Shown here piece after piece: positions 52,369-61,098 of a stretch of 64,000 nt of DNA. The stretch spans positions 62,001-126,000 of the forward strand of contig CAYLXL010000001.1 in NCBI GenBank assembly GCA_964387745.1. The letters run 5' to 3'. This DNA is from JAGOUU01 sp964387745 (lineage in GTDB: Bacteria; Pseudomonadota; Gammaproteobacteria; JAGOUU01). The notes under the pieces were generated by a model. It did no database searches and had not been told where the DNA came from. It saw nothing but the letters and a program-made list of their open reading frames with translations. The first letter of the stretch is position 1. Every line of letters begins with the position of its first letter. Both the position numbers and the translations under genes were made by a program.

Positions 52369-54612
52369 ATGCTGTTAGATGACAATAAAGTTTTTAACCC
52401 GAAATATTGGTTTATGAGTATTGTGGGATTTATTGTTATTATTGTAGTTTTATGTAATCTATGGCTCTATCGAGAATTTTATATTAATCAGAAAGCTGCC
52501 GTCGAAGAAGTGGTCGAGGCTGTTTCTAACGAGATTAATTATAAGTTAACCACTATCGAAAATCTGTTAATCAGCACTAGTAAAAATTTTAGCAATCAAA
52601 ATATTGCAGAGCTGTCTGACCAAGAGATTATTGACAGCTTGAAAGTTCCGAGTGATATTCTCAAATACATAACTAGAATAAAAATAACGCCAATCATACC
52701 AAGTAAATCTAATCTTGATAGTATGAGCTTTGAGCCAATCAAACTGGCTGCAGAAGATGATAAGCTGTATTTTGTTATCGCTAATCGCTTATCAAAGTCG
52801 CAAAAGAACGAGAGTATTCAGGTTTATTTTGATATTAATGAAATAGCACAAAAATATTTAGCAATAGAACATCGATCGTTTGAATTACAATTTCTATTTA
52901 AAATTAGAGATAATGCTCATTATATAAATTATTTATTACACAGTAATAAAAATAGCCGCGCACTGAAAATAAATGATATCGCACTTTATAATCTTTTAGA
53001 CAATAATAATCTAAAGTTATCACAAAATAATTTTGTGTTGGGTAATCCTGATTGGCAAATCAAAGGTTATCTTAAACAAGAAGCCATCAAGAATTTTATT
53101 AAGATATTAATATTAATATCGTTATTATTTATATTGGTGATCTTGTTCATCAGTAATTTAGCCTATCGTAGATTGTGTAATCTAGAGAAAATGAAATCAA
53201 AAGCAGTTAGTGATAAAGAGGAGGCTCAAGCCAAAATAAATTACTTGGCTTATTATGATGGCTTAACCAGGCTGCCAAATAAAACATCATTAATAAGACA
53301 TTACGATAATATAATTACACACGAAAATCTTTTTATAAACGATGAATTTAAATTGTTCACGGCCGTTATCAATATACCAATGTTAAAAGAGGTCAATGAT
53401 ACTATTGGTTATCAATATGGTGATCATGCTTTGATCGGATTTGCCAAAAGGGTGAATGATTTTCTTAATTCGCCAGATGTTAAGAAAAATATTTTACATG
53501 GGCAAGATAATGTTTTTTTTCGATCAGGCGGCAATACTTTTGTATTAAGTATTATTTATAAAAAGAAAAAGCATGGTAAATCACATATTTTGTTTATCAC
53601 AAATTTCATTAATATGCTTTTGTCTGAGGTTACGCAGCCGATAAAAATAAAAGAAGAGGATCTTTATTTTTCTTATTATTCGGGCATAAGTATTTACCCT
53701 GATGATTTTAAAAATATAACGCTAGAAAGCAATGAAAGTTTATTAAGGTACGCGGAAATCGCAATGAGTGCGGCGCGTAAAAAGGGTTTGAATAAATATA
53801 TATTTTATTCGGAAGATATCAATACTTCAATGCTGACTATATTTAATTTAGAAAATGAATTAAAAAGAGCATTAGTAAATAATAAATTAGAATTATTACT
53901 GCAACCTCAGGCAAGTTTGAAAAATAATAGATTGCGAGGTTTTGAGGCGCTCATACGCTGGCAACGAGAAGACGGTAGCATTGTTTCTCCTGGAACATTT
54001 ATTCCTATTTTAGAAAAATCTGGTTTGATTGTGACTGTGGGTGATTGGATTTTAAGAGAGGCTTGTACGCAGGCCATAAAGTTATTAGAACAAGGAATAG
54101 AGTTCGAGACATTGTCAGTTAATATATCAGTACTGCAGCTACAATCAGAAAACTTTATAGATAGGATGACAGCTATTTTAGATGCGACTATGTTTCCGCA
54201 TGATAAGTTTGAAATTGAAGTGACTGAAAGTATCTTATTTGAAGTTCCAGATAAGATTATTAAAGTGCTCAATGATATTAAAGCTAAAAATATTAAAATA
54301 GCTCTCGATGACTTTGGTACAGGGTTCTCGTCGCTTAGTTATTTAAAGATTTTACCTATAGATTATCTTAAAATTGATAAATCTTTTGTTAATGATTTGC
54401 AGGAATCAGGCGATAGTCGGTTGCTTTTGGCCATACTAGCTATAGCAAAGAGTATGGGTATATTTTCTATTGTGGAAGGGGTCGAGAGTCGTGATCAGGT
54501 CGACTTTTTACGTACAACGAGCTGTGATATAATCCAAGGTTATTATGTTAGTAAGGCTTTGAGTTTAAGCGAAGTAATCAAACTGTATAGTGGCAAAATG
54601 GATATTCTATAA
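52369..54612 (+). CDS. Membrane GGDEF/EAL protein, probable c-di-GMP phosphodiesterase
   Basis: The 747-residue product has a transmembrane helix at about 13-35 and another at about 240-262, enclosing a ~200-residue periplasmic sensor region that I do not recognise. A GGDEF domain follows (about 295-480) whose active-site loop is degenerate (SGGNTF in place of GGDEF). The EAL domain (about 500-740) keeps its key parts: FEALIRW, VNISVLQLQ, IEVTESILF, ALDDFGTGFSSLSYL, KIDKSFV and VEGVES. So it should break down c-di-GMP rather than make it. It stands 28 bases ahead of glyA but is probably independent. Confidence 0.9.
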   Translation: MLLDDNKVFNPKYWFMSIVGFIVIIVVLCNLWLYREFYINQKAAVEEVVEAVSNEINYKLTTIENLLISTSKNFSNQNIAELSDQEIIDSLKVPSDILKYITRIKITPIIPSKSNLDSMSFEPIKLAAEDDKLYFVIANRLSKSQKNESIQVYFDINEIAQKYLAIEHRSFELQFLFKIRDNAHYINYLLHSNKNSRALKINDIALYNLLDNNNLKLSQNNFVLGNPDWQIKGYLKQEAIKNFIKILILISLLFILVILFISNLAYRRLCNLEKMKSKAVSDKEEAQAKINYLAYYDGLTRLPNKTSLIRHYDNIITHENLFINDEFKLFTAVINIPMLKEVNDTIGYQYGDHALIGFAKRVNDFLNSPDVKKNILHGQDNVFFRSGGNTFVLSIIYKKKKHGKSHILFITNFINMLLSEVTQPIKIKEEDLYFSYYSGISIYPDDFKNITLESNESLLRYAEIAMSAARKKGLNKYIFYSEDINTSMLTIFNLENELKRALVNNKLELLLQPQASLKNNRLRGFEALIRWQREDGSIVSPGTFIPILEKSGLIVTVGDWILREACTQAIKLLEQGIEFETLSVNISVLQLQSENFIDRMTAILDATMFPHDKFEIEVTESILFEVPDKIIKVLNDIKAKNIKIALDDFGTGFSSLSYLKILPIDYLKIDKSFVNDLQESGDSRLLLAILAIAKSMGIFSIVEGVESRDQVDFLRTTSCDIIQGYYVSKALSLSEVIKLYSGKMDIL

Positions 54613-54640
54613 AATAATTATAAAATAATAGAGGATAAAT

Positions 54641-55906
54641 ATGTTTTTAAACCATTCTAATCTATCTTTAAATAATTTTGACCCTGAGATTACTAGAGCT
54701 ATTGCTGATGAAGAGCGTCGTCAAGAAGATCATATAGAGCTTATCGCTTCTGAAAATTATGTTAGTCCTTGGGTTTTAGAGGCTCAAGGCTCTGTTTTAA
54801 CTAATAAATACGCTGAAGGTTACGCACATAAACGTTATTATGGTGGTTGTGAGTACGTTGATGTCGCTGAAGATTTAGCTTGTGAACGGTTAAAACAATT
54901 ATTTGGTGCGGAATATGTTAACGTCCAGCCACATTCTGGATCACAAGCCAATGCTGCCGTCTTAATGGCCCTATTAAAACCAGGTGATACTATATTAGGA
55001 ATGAGCTTATCACATGGTGGTCATTTAACTCATGGCTCGAAAGTAAATTTTTCCGGTAAGTTATATAATGCTATTTCTTATGGTGTGGATGCTAATGGCT
55101 ATATAGACTATCAAAATGTCGCTGATTTGGCTCGCGAGCATAAGCCAAAACTCGTGATTGCAGGTTTTTCTGCTTATTCGCGTAAGATTGACTGGTCAAA
55201 GTTTAGAGAAATTGCTGATTCAGTTGGTGCGTATCTATTGGTAGATATGGCGCATGTGGCTGGGTTAGTCGCAACTGGTCTGTACCCAAGCCCGATTCCC
55301 TATGCAGATGTTTGTACATCTACAACACATAAAACTCTTCGCGGTCCACGAGGAGGGATAATTCTAGCCAAGTCAAATACTGAAATTACCAAAAAAATTA
55401 ATTCAGAGGTTTTCCCTGGTATTCAAGGCGGGCCATTGATGCATGTGATTGCAGCCAAAGCGGTAGCTTTTAAAGAAGCTCTTGATCCTAGTTTTAAACA
55501 GTACCAACAGCAAGTGATCAACAATGCTAAAACCATGGCTGAAGTTTTAGTAAAACGATCTTATCCAGTAGTTTCTGGTGGCACAGACAACCATTTAGTT
55601 TTAGTGTCTTTTTTAAATAAAGAATTAACCGGTAAAGATGCTGAGGCAGCTTTAGGTCAGGCTAATATTACCGTTAATAAAAACTCAGTGCCTAACGATA
55701 CTCGTTCCCCATTTATTACTAGTGGCCTTAGAATGGGGACGCCAGCGATTACTACTCGTGGTTTTAAAGAAAAAGAGACTAGTGACCTTACTCATTGGAT
55801 TTGCGATATTCTGGATGATATCGCTGATTTAGATAAGATTGCGACAATTAAACAACAAGCATTAAATTTATGTAAGCTGCACCCTGTTTATATAAAGAGC
55901 AAATAA
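54641..55906 (+). CDS. glyA: Serine hydroxymethyltransferase
   Basis: PLP enzyme interconverting serine and glycine with tetrahydrofolate; it supplies methylene-THF to thyA and glycine to the gcv system, both in this window. The 421-residue product has ELIASENYVSPWVLEAQGSVLTNKYAEGY, SGSQANAAV, VDMAHVAGLVA and the PLP lysine in TSTTHKTLRGPRGG. A good ribosome site (agagga) precedes the ATG. nrdR follows 17 bases later, as in many gammaproteobacteria. Confidence 0.98.
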   Translation: MFLNHSNLSLNNFDPEITRAIADEERRQEDHIELIASENYVSPWVLEAQGSVLTNKYAEGYAHKRYYGGCEYVDVAEDLACERLKQLFGAEYVNVQPHSGSQANAAVLMALLKPGDTILGMSLSHGGHLTHGSKVNFSGKLYNAISYGVDANGYIDYQNVADLAREHKPKLVIAGFSAYSRKIDWSKFREIADSVGAYLLVDMAHVAGLVATGLYPSPIPYADVCTSTTHKTLRGPRGGIILAKSNTEITKKINSEVFPGIQGGPLMHVIAAKAVAFKEALDPSFKQYQQQVINNAKTMAEVLVKRSYPVVSGGTDNHLVLVSFLNKELTGKDAEAALGQANITVNKNSVPNDTRSPFITSGLRMGTPAITTRGFKEKETSDLTHWICDILDDIADLDKIATIKQQALNLCKLHPVYIKSK

Positions 55907-55923
55907 TTTATAGGGAGATTCCT

Positions 55924-56373
55924 ATGCGTTGTCCATTTTGTAATGTGCACGATACCAAAGTTATCGATTCAAGATTATCAGGCGAGGGTGATCAGATCAG
56001 ACGCAGGCGTGAATGCATAGAATGCCAAGAGAGGTTCACGACTTATGAAAACGTTGAGTTAACTTTGCCGCGAGTAGTTAAACGCGGCGGCGATCGGGAA
56101 ATGTTTTCTGTCGATAAATTAAGATCAGGTTTTTTACATGCTCTGCAGAAAAGAGCGGTATCAACTGATTTGGTCGAAAAATCAATTAACAAAATTTTAC
56201 ATAAGCTAAGAACTTCTGGCGATCGTGAGATCAGTTCACAGGCTATTGGCGAGTGGGTGATGACAGAACTAAAAGATCTGGATCAAGTAGCTTATGTACG
56301 TTTTGCTTCTGTGTATCGTTCGTTTAAAGATTTAGATGCGTTTAGGAAAGAAATTGATAAGTTGTCAATATAA
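55924..56373 (+). CDS. nrdR: Transcriptional repressor NrdR
   Basis: Nucleotide-sensing repressor of ribonucleotide reductase genes. The 149-residue product has the zinc ribbon CPFC (Cys3, Cys6) and CIEC (Cys31, Cys34), and an ATP-cone domain (PRVVKRGGDREMFSVDKLRSGFLHAL...). It ends with the usual VAYVRFASVYRSFKDLDAF. In many relatives nrdR is followed directly by ribD; here about 2.2 kb of accessory genes are inserted. No nrd genes or NrdR boxes are obvious in the window. Confidence 0.97.
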   Translation: MRCPFCNVHDTKVIDSRLSGEGDQIRRRRECIECQERFTTYENVELTLPRVVKRGGDREMFSVDKLRSGFLHALQKRAVSTDLVEKSINKILHKLRTSGDREISSQAIGEWVMTELKDLDQVAYVRFASVYRSFKDLDAFRKEIDKLSI

Positions 56374-56430
56374 TTAGTTGAACTAAGGCAATTATTAAAA
56401 TTCAGGATCAATCATAATCAATCATAGGAT

Positions 56431-57288
56431 ATGACTATGAACCAAAATGATGATATAACAATATTTGAAGAATATAAAATTAGACGTATCTATGATGAAG
56501 AAACCGAAACCTGGCTGTTCTCAGTTATTGATATTATACAGGTTTTAATTCAACAACCTGATTATCAAGCAGCTAGGAAATATTGGAAGGTATTGAAAGG
56601 TAGGTTAAGAAAAGAAGGTAGCGAAGTGGTAACAGAATGTTACCAGTTGAAAATGTTAGCAGAAGATGGCAAATTAAGGCTAACTGACACTGCAAATGCA
56701 GAGACCATATTACGTCTCATTCAATCTATCCCCAGCCCAAAAGCTGAGCCTATTAAATTATGGCTGGCTAAAGTCGGTTACCAGCGAATTCAAGAAATGG
56801 CTGATCCAGCAAGATCGCTAGATCGAGCTAGAGAAACCTGGAAAAAGATTGGCCACAGTGAGAAGTGGATTCAGCAACGTATGATGGGGCAGGAAACACG
56901 TAATAAACTAACTGACTACTGGACAGAGCATGGTATAAGAAAACGTGATGAATTTGCAATATTGACTAATATTATCCATCAAGAATGGGCAGAAATTACT
57001 ATCAAAGAGCATAAAGCCGTCAAGGGTTTAAAAACACAAAATTTACGTGACCATATGAGTGAAGCGGAATTAATCTTCACTGCTCTGGCGGAATTAACTA
57101 CTAGAGAAATAGCAGAAAATATTAATGCCACCGGAATGGAAGAGAATAAAGTAGCTAGTAAAAAAGGTGGTCATGTTGCCAAAAAAGCTCGTTTAGATTT
57201 CGAAAATGAAACAGGTAAGAAAGTTATAACCAAAGATAATTTTTTACCAGCAACAAAATCACACAAAAAACTAGTTCATGAAAGTTAA
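56431..57288 (+). CDS. Bro-N domain protein (phage antirepressor-like)
   Basis: The 285-residue product opens with a Bro-N-type domain: IFEEYKIRRIYDEETETWLFSVIDIIQVL... ARKYWKVLKGRL. The bacterial family of this type continues with LRLIQSIPSPKAEPIKLWLAKVGYQRIQEM, GQETRNKLTDYWTEHGI and LRDHMSEAELIFTALAELTTREIA, all present here. The protein ends with a basic tail. Such proteins are scattered in phage remnants and accessory DNA of host-associated bacteria; DNA binding is assumed from Bro-N. It looks intact and starts a small accessory cluster. Confidence 0.8.
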   Translation: MTMNQNDDITIFEEYKIRRIYDEETETWLFSVIDIIQVLIQQPDYQAARKYWKVLKGRLRKEGSEVVTECYQLKMLAEDGKLRLTDTANAETILRLIQSIPSPKAEPIKLWLAKVGYQRIQEMADPARSLDRARETWKKIGHSEKWIQQRMMGQETRNKLTDYWTEHGIRKRDEFAILTNIIHQEWAEITIKEHKAVKGLKTQNLRDHMSEAELIFTALAELTTREIAENINATGMEENKVASKKGGHVAKKARLDFENETGKKVITKDNFLPATKSHKKLVHES

Positions 57289-57357
57289 AGATTATTTAAT
57301 ATTTAAGAACTTCTAGGAGCATGCAGCTGTATCTATTGCGATTAAGATGCTGAAGTA

Positions 57358-57909
57358 ATGAGTAAAAATAAACTTATAGTTATCTCTGGCTGCTCGAGTG
57401 GTGGTAAATCTACATTAATCGCAGAGTTAAAGCTCAATGGTTATACTACTTTACAGGAAGTAGGCAGAGAGATAGTAAAAGAACAATTAGCATTAAATAG
57501 TAATCTGCTTCCTTGGCAAGACATGAATGGCTTTTGTGATCGGATGATTTCAAGATCTATTACTTGTTATCATGAAGCAGCTAAGCTTAATAATGTTAAA
57601 GACAATGTTATATTTTTTGATAGATCGTTTCTAGAAGGTGTAAGTTATTTTCAATCTATAAATATTGATCAATATAACTATTTGATTGATGATATGAGAT
57701 TTTATCCAACTATTTTTATGACTCCTCCATGGAAAGAGATCTTTTGTGAAGATGTGGAGCGAAAAAATAGTTTTGAAAGTTCTGTTCAAGAATATGAGCG
57801 ATTATTAAAATTTTACCATAAGTATGCTTATGTCCCTGTAGAGCTTCCAAAATTGGATGTCAAAGAAAGATTTGAATTCGTAATGTCGCAACTTGATTTA
57901 AAAAATTAA
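57358..57909 (+). CDS. Small P-loop NTPase (AAA_28-like)
   Basis: The 183-residue product has a clear Walker A, GCSSGGKST (11-19), directly after a beta-strand (KLIVIS). A candidate Walker B is VIFFDRSFLEGVSYF at about 82-96. The layout (QEVGREIVKEQLAL after the P-loop helix) resembles small AAA_28-type ATPases, a family that includes nucleoside/NAD kinase-like proteins. Substrate is unknown. It converges with the HTH gene, their 3' ends overlapping by 4 bases. It is part of the nrdR-ribD accessory insert. Confidence 0.75.
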   Translation: MSKNKLIVISGCSSGGKSTLIAELKLNGYTTLQEVGREIVKEQLALNSNLLPWQDMNGFCDRMISRSITCYHEAAKLNNVKDNVIFFDRSFLEGVSYFQSINIDQYNYLIDDMRFYPTIFMTPPWKEIFCEDVERKNSFESSVQEYERLLKFYHKYAYVPVELPKLDVKERFEFVMSQLDLKN

Positions 57910-58208
57910 GATCCTGTTTTTTGCAGGACAATTTTAAGTTTACACCCAACTGCCTTTGCGTACCTACGTAATGTTTCAACCGAAGGCGAATGTTTGGAGG
58001 CATTACTACCACCTTCTAACCTTGAAATTACTGAAGGGGATGTATGCATGAGAGCAGCTACTTCAGATTGCGTTTTACCGGCTATTTTTCGAGCTTTAAT
58101 CAATTCAGCTATAAGAGCAAACTCTTCTTCTAGATTATCATAAGCCTCTTTTATTACAGGATCCTTTAAAACTTTTTTCTTAAATTTATCATGTGTTGGT
58201 CTATTCAT
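57906..58208 (-). CDS. HigA-like XRE-family antitoxin
   Basis: The 100-residue product has a helix-turn-helix of the XRE type at about 45-70 (KTQSEVAALMHTSPSVISRLEGG). This is followed by SPSVETLRRYAKAVGCKLKIVL, the standard C-terminus of this antitoxin group. The N-terminus (HDKFKKKVLKDPVIKEAYDNLEEEFALIAELIKARK) is also family-typical. It comes second in the operon after the toxin (8-base overlap), the reversed order of HigBA systems. It probably represses its own promoter; a palindrome lies there. Confidence 0.88.
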   Translation of the reverse strand: MNRPTHDKFKKKVLKDPVIKEAYDNLEEEFALIAELIKARKIAGKTQSEVAALMHTSPSVISRLEGGSNASKHSPSVETLRRYAKAVGCKLKIVLQKTGS

Positions 58209-58527
58209 TTTTTGTCTCTCGCATTCTTTTATATGCTATCTTGAGCTCATTCTGTGGAGTCTTTTGTGTCTTTTTTATAAAACTATGCAAAATGACTATT
58301 TCTTTATTAACTAGCGTACAATAAAAAACCCTTCCAATACCTTCTTGTGCTTGCACTCTAATTTCAAATAATCCATGTCCGATGGCCTTTGTAAATGGCA
58401 TTCCTAAATTAGGACCATTAAGTTCAATTAAATCGGTCATTCTCAAATACTTGGCTAATAAATTTTTTGGCCACGCTAAGAGAGTTTTTTGAATATCATT
58501 AGAAAAATAAGTTATTGTATATTTCAT
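58201..58527 (-). CDS. HigB/Gp49-like toxin (RelE superfamily)
   Basis: Probable mRNA-interferase toxin. The 108-residue product has the Gp49-like layout: LLAKYLRMTDLIELNGPNLGMPFTKAIGHGLFEIRVQAQEGIGRVFYC (given only in outline), with LFEIRV and RVFYC strands and the C-terminal ILHSFIKKTQKTPQNELKIAYKRM. The last has the K-K-T-x-K-T-P motif of this family. It overlaps the downstream antitoxin gene by 8 bases. All typical residues seem present. Located between nrdR and ribD with other accessory genes. Confidence 0.88.
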   Translation of the reverse strand: MKYTITYFSNDIQKTLLAWPKNLLAKYLRMTDLIELNGPNLGMPFTKAIGHGLFEIRVQAQEGIGRVFYCTLVNKEIVILHSFIKKTQKTPQNELKIAYKRMRETKNE

Positions 58528-58534
58528 AAATATA

Positions 58535-58544
58535 GCATATATGC
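58535..58544. promoter_or_regulatory. Palindrome upstream of the HigBA-type pair, candidate operator
   Basis: gcatatatgc is a perfect palindrome 8 bases upstream of the toxin start. On the minus strand TTGACA (58558-58553) lies next to it and TATATT boxes lie on both sides, so an antitoxin bound here would block transcription. The same ten bases occur in the palindrome ahead of the histone-like gene (16683-16692). The promoter position is uncertain because the nearer -10 box is too close to the ATG. Confidence 0.4.
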
Positions 58545-58657
58545 GAATATATTGTCAAATATGAGATATTGTAACTTGTTGATATAAAATTGTCACGTAT
58601 TTACTCACTAGAGTTTTAAAGATATACTGATTTCTTTGAATTTTATCTAATTACTAT

Positions 58658-59809
58658 ATGAGCAGTAACTTTACCTCTCACGAAGACTACATGTGCTTAG
58701 CCCTTGATTTAGCAGAGCAAGCTCGCGGCTGTACAGCTCCTAATCCTTTGGTAGGCTGCGTCATAGTAAAATATAATAAAATTATAGGCCAAGGGTTTCA
58801 TCAAAAGGCGGGTTGTGCGCATGCAGAAGCAGCTGCTATCAAAGATTTTCAGTTAAATTACAGTCATTATTCTAGTCTAGAGGGTTCTACTGTTTATGTG
58901 ACTTTAGAACCATGCTGCCATATGGGTAAAACGGGGCCATGCGTTGATCTGTTAATTCAAAATAAGATTAAAGCCGTAGTAATTGCTATGGTTGACCCCA
59001 ATCCTCTTGTAGCCGGTAAGGGGATTACAAAACTAAAACAGGCAGGAATTGATGTTATTTTAGGGGTAGGTGAAGCAAGGGCTCAGGCTCTAAATTCAGG
59101 CTTTATCTCGCGTATGAGCAAAAATAGACCATATATACGTAGCAAGATTGCAGCCAGCCTTGATGGCCATATTGCTCTTGCCAATGGTGAGTCTAAATGG
59201 ATTACCAACTCATTAAGCAGACAGGATGTGCATCAATATAGAAGTTACAGTGATGCAATTGTTACTACTGCTGCTACAGTGATGGCTGATAATCCTGCGT
59301 TAACTGTAAGATGTCATCAGAGTCGAATGATAAAGCAGCCTTTACGTGTGGTTATCGACAAAGATTTAAGTACTGATCCTTCAGCACAAATTTACCAAGA
59401 ACAAGAAAAAGCGAAGACTATTATAGTCTCTCTTGAATGCTCATATAATGATAGTAATAAACTTAATAAATTCAAAGAGTTAGATATCGAGGTTATCTGT
59501 CTGCCAGAGGACAATAATAATCCTAGTAAAATTAATATGTTGAAGTTATGGGAATTATTGGCTGAGCTAGATTGTAATGATGTGTTTATAGAAGCTGGCG
59601 GTCGTTTCAACGGTTATTTATTAGTTAATCAGCTAGTAGATGAATGGATTGTCTATCAATCGGGGGTGATTATGGGGCCGGGGGCACAAAATATGTTCGG
59701 TATTGAATTACAGGGTTCCATGTCTAACCTAATTAAGTTAAAATGTGAACAAATTAAACAATTCGAAGACAATTGGCGATTAATCTTAAAACCATGTTTA
59801 CCGGAATAA
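58658..59809 (+). CDS. ribD: Bifunctional riboflavin deaminase/reductase RibD
   Basis: Carries out the second and third steps of riboflavin synthesis after GTP cyclohydrolase II. The 383-residue product has the N-terminal deaminase with zinc ligands His55 (HAE), Cys86-87 region (LEPCCHMGKTGPC) and Cys95, and the C-terminal reductase (RPYIRSKIAASLDGHIALANGESKWIT... FIEAGGRFNGYLLVNQLVDEWIVY). No FMN riboswitch is visible in the 130-base spacer upstream. The ribE-ribB fusion starts inside its 3' end (16-base overlap). Confidence 0.97.
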   Translation: MSSNFTSHEDYMCLALDLAEQARGCTAPNPLVGCVIVKYNKIIGQGFHQKAGCAHAEAAAIKDFQLNYSHYSSLEGSTVYVTLEPCCHMGKTGPCVDLLIQNKIKAVVIAMVDPNPLVAGKGITKLKQAGIDVILGVGEARAQALNSGFISRMSKNRPYIRSKIAASLDGHIALANGESKWITNSLSRQDVHQYRSYSDAIVTTAATVMADNPALTVRCHQSRMIKQPLRVVIDKDLSTDPSAQIYQEQEKAKTIIVSLECSYNDSNKLNKFKELDIEVICLPEDNNNPSKINMLKLWELLAELDCNDVFIEAGGRFNGYLLVNQLVDEWIVYQSGVIMGPGAQNMFGIELQGSMSNLIKLKCEQIKQFEDNWRLILKPCLPE

Positions 59810-61098
59810 TTACTTATACAGGCAAAATAGCTGCAGCCCCTGATATCAATAAGTGTGGTAAAGTTACTATTAGTGTGCCAGCAGAGTTTATCCAAGATAT
59901 TAAGTTTGGTGATAGCATAGCGGTAGATGGGGTTTGTCTAACTGTAATAGATTTTGCAGATGATTATTTTATTACGGAGATATCACCTGAAACTGTAAAC
60001 AAGACGACTTTTAATCGTTTGACTCCAGGCTATGAAGTCAATTTAGAAAAGTCTTTAAAATTTGGTGATCATATTGACGGGCATTTAGTTTCAGGTCATA
60101 TAGATACGGTGGCCACGGTTACAAACATAGAAGAAATCAGCAACAATAAAAAACTGGTTTTTAGTATCCATAATAGTTATTTAAAATTTATCGCTTTCAA
60201 AGGCTCTGTGTGTATTAATGGCGTGAGCCTAACTGTTAATCACGTTGATATGCAACAAAGTTGTTTTGTCGTTAATGTGATCCCTTATAGTTTAGAAAAA
60301 ACTAATCTGAATGATTTACAGATAGGTTCTCGTGTCAATATTGAAGTTGATATGCTAGCGCGCTACAGCGTGAACTATTTAGCAAATACCAAAGCTGAAG
60401 AACTTACGTATGCAGATTATCAAACTATCATTACTGCAGCGTCAACTAAATTTAATACAACTGAAGAAATATTAGCTGACTTTGCTATGGGTAAAATGGT
60501 TATTATGGTCGACAACGAGGATCGCGAAAACGAAGGTGATTTAATCGTAGCAGGTGAAAAAGTTACAGCAGAACATATTAACTTTATGGCAAAAAACGCT
60601 CGTGGTTTAATTTGTTTAGTGCTCTCAGAAGAACGTTGTACCCAATTAGATTTGCCTTTAATGGTTGACCCAAAAAATAATAATACAGTATTCAAAACAA
60701 GATTCACTGTATCTATTGAAGCAGCAACAGGTGTTACTACGGGTATATCTGCAGCAGATAGAGCAAGAACAATTCAAGTTTGTGCACAGCCAGATGTTAA
60801 AGCAAGTGATATCGTTAAGCCGGGGCATATTTTTCCATTAATGGCGCAGCCAGGTGGTGTGTTAACACGAGCAGGGCATACCGAAGCTTGTGCTGATTTA
60901 GCAAAATTAACTAATCTTGAGCCTGCCGTTGTTCTAGTAGAAATATTAAACGATGATGGTACGATGGCACGTCGTGATGATCTATTAGTATTCGCTAAAC
61001 GTCATGGTATAAAAATTGGTACAATAGCAGATTTAATTAGTTATAGATTAAACCATGAAAACACAATAGAGGCTAAGTTGGCAGGGGAATTATTATAA
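59794..61098 (+). CDS. Fusion of riboflavin synthase (RibE) and DHBP synthase (RibB)
   Basis: One open frame of 434 residues from the ATG at 59794 (MFTGII, the usual riboflavin synthase start; an upstream TTG is less likely). Residues 1-~193 form two lumazine-binding repeats: VDGVCLTV and DGHLVSGHID in the first, INGVSLTVN in the second, ending VDMLARY. A linker of about 20-25 residues follows. Residues ~217-420 are DHBP synthase: NTTEEILADFAMGKMVIMVDNEDRENEGDL, GVTTGISAADRA, RAGHTEA and ILNDDGTMARRDDL. The tail LISYRLNHENTIE resembles the junction to RibA in RibBA fusions, but the RibA domain is absent. Both enzymes look complete. The usual fusion is RibB-RibA; this one is unusual. Confidence 0.93.
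   Translation: MFTGIITYTGKIAAAPDINKCGKVTISVPAEFIQDIKFGDSIAVDGVCLTVIDFADDYFITEISPETVNKTTFNRLTPGYEVNLEKSLKFGDHIDGHLVSGHIDTVATVTNIEEISNNKKLVFSIHNSYLKFIAFKGSVCINGVSLTVNHVDMQQSCFVVNVIPYSLEKTNLNDLQIGSRVNIEVDMLARYSVNYLANTKAEELTYADYQTIITAASTKFNTTEEILADFAMGKMVIMVDNEDRENEGDLIVAGEKVTAEHINFMAKNARGLICLVLSEERCTQLDLPLMVDPKNNNTVFKTRFTVSIEAATGVTTGISAADRARTIQVCAQPDVKASDIVKPGHIFPLMAQPGGVLTRAGHTEACADLAKLTNLEPAVVLVEILNDDGTMARRDDLLVFAKRHGIKIGTIADLISYRLNHENTIEAKLAGELL

Noticed and set aside
56383..56430. Tandem 'caatcata' copies ahead of the Bro-N gene as an attachment site
   Set aside because: Two 8-base copies in AT-rich DNA are too short, and no matching copy was found at the other end of the insert.
58528..58657. 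Possible FMN riboswitch ahead of ribD
   Set aside because: Only 130 bases, shared with the HigBA promoter, and no FMN aptamer core was found.
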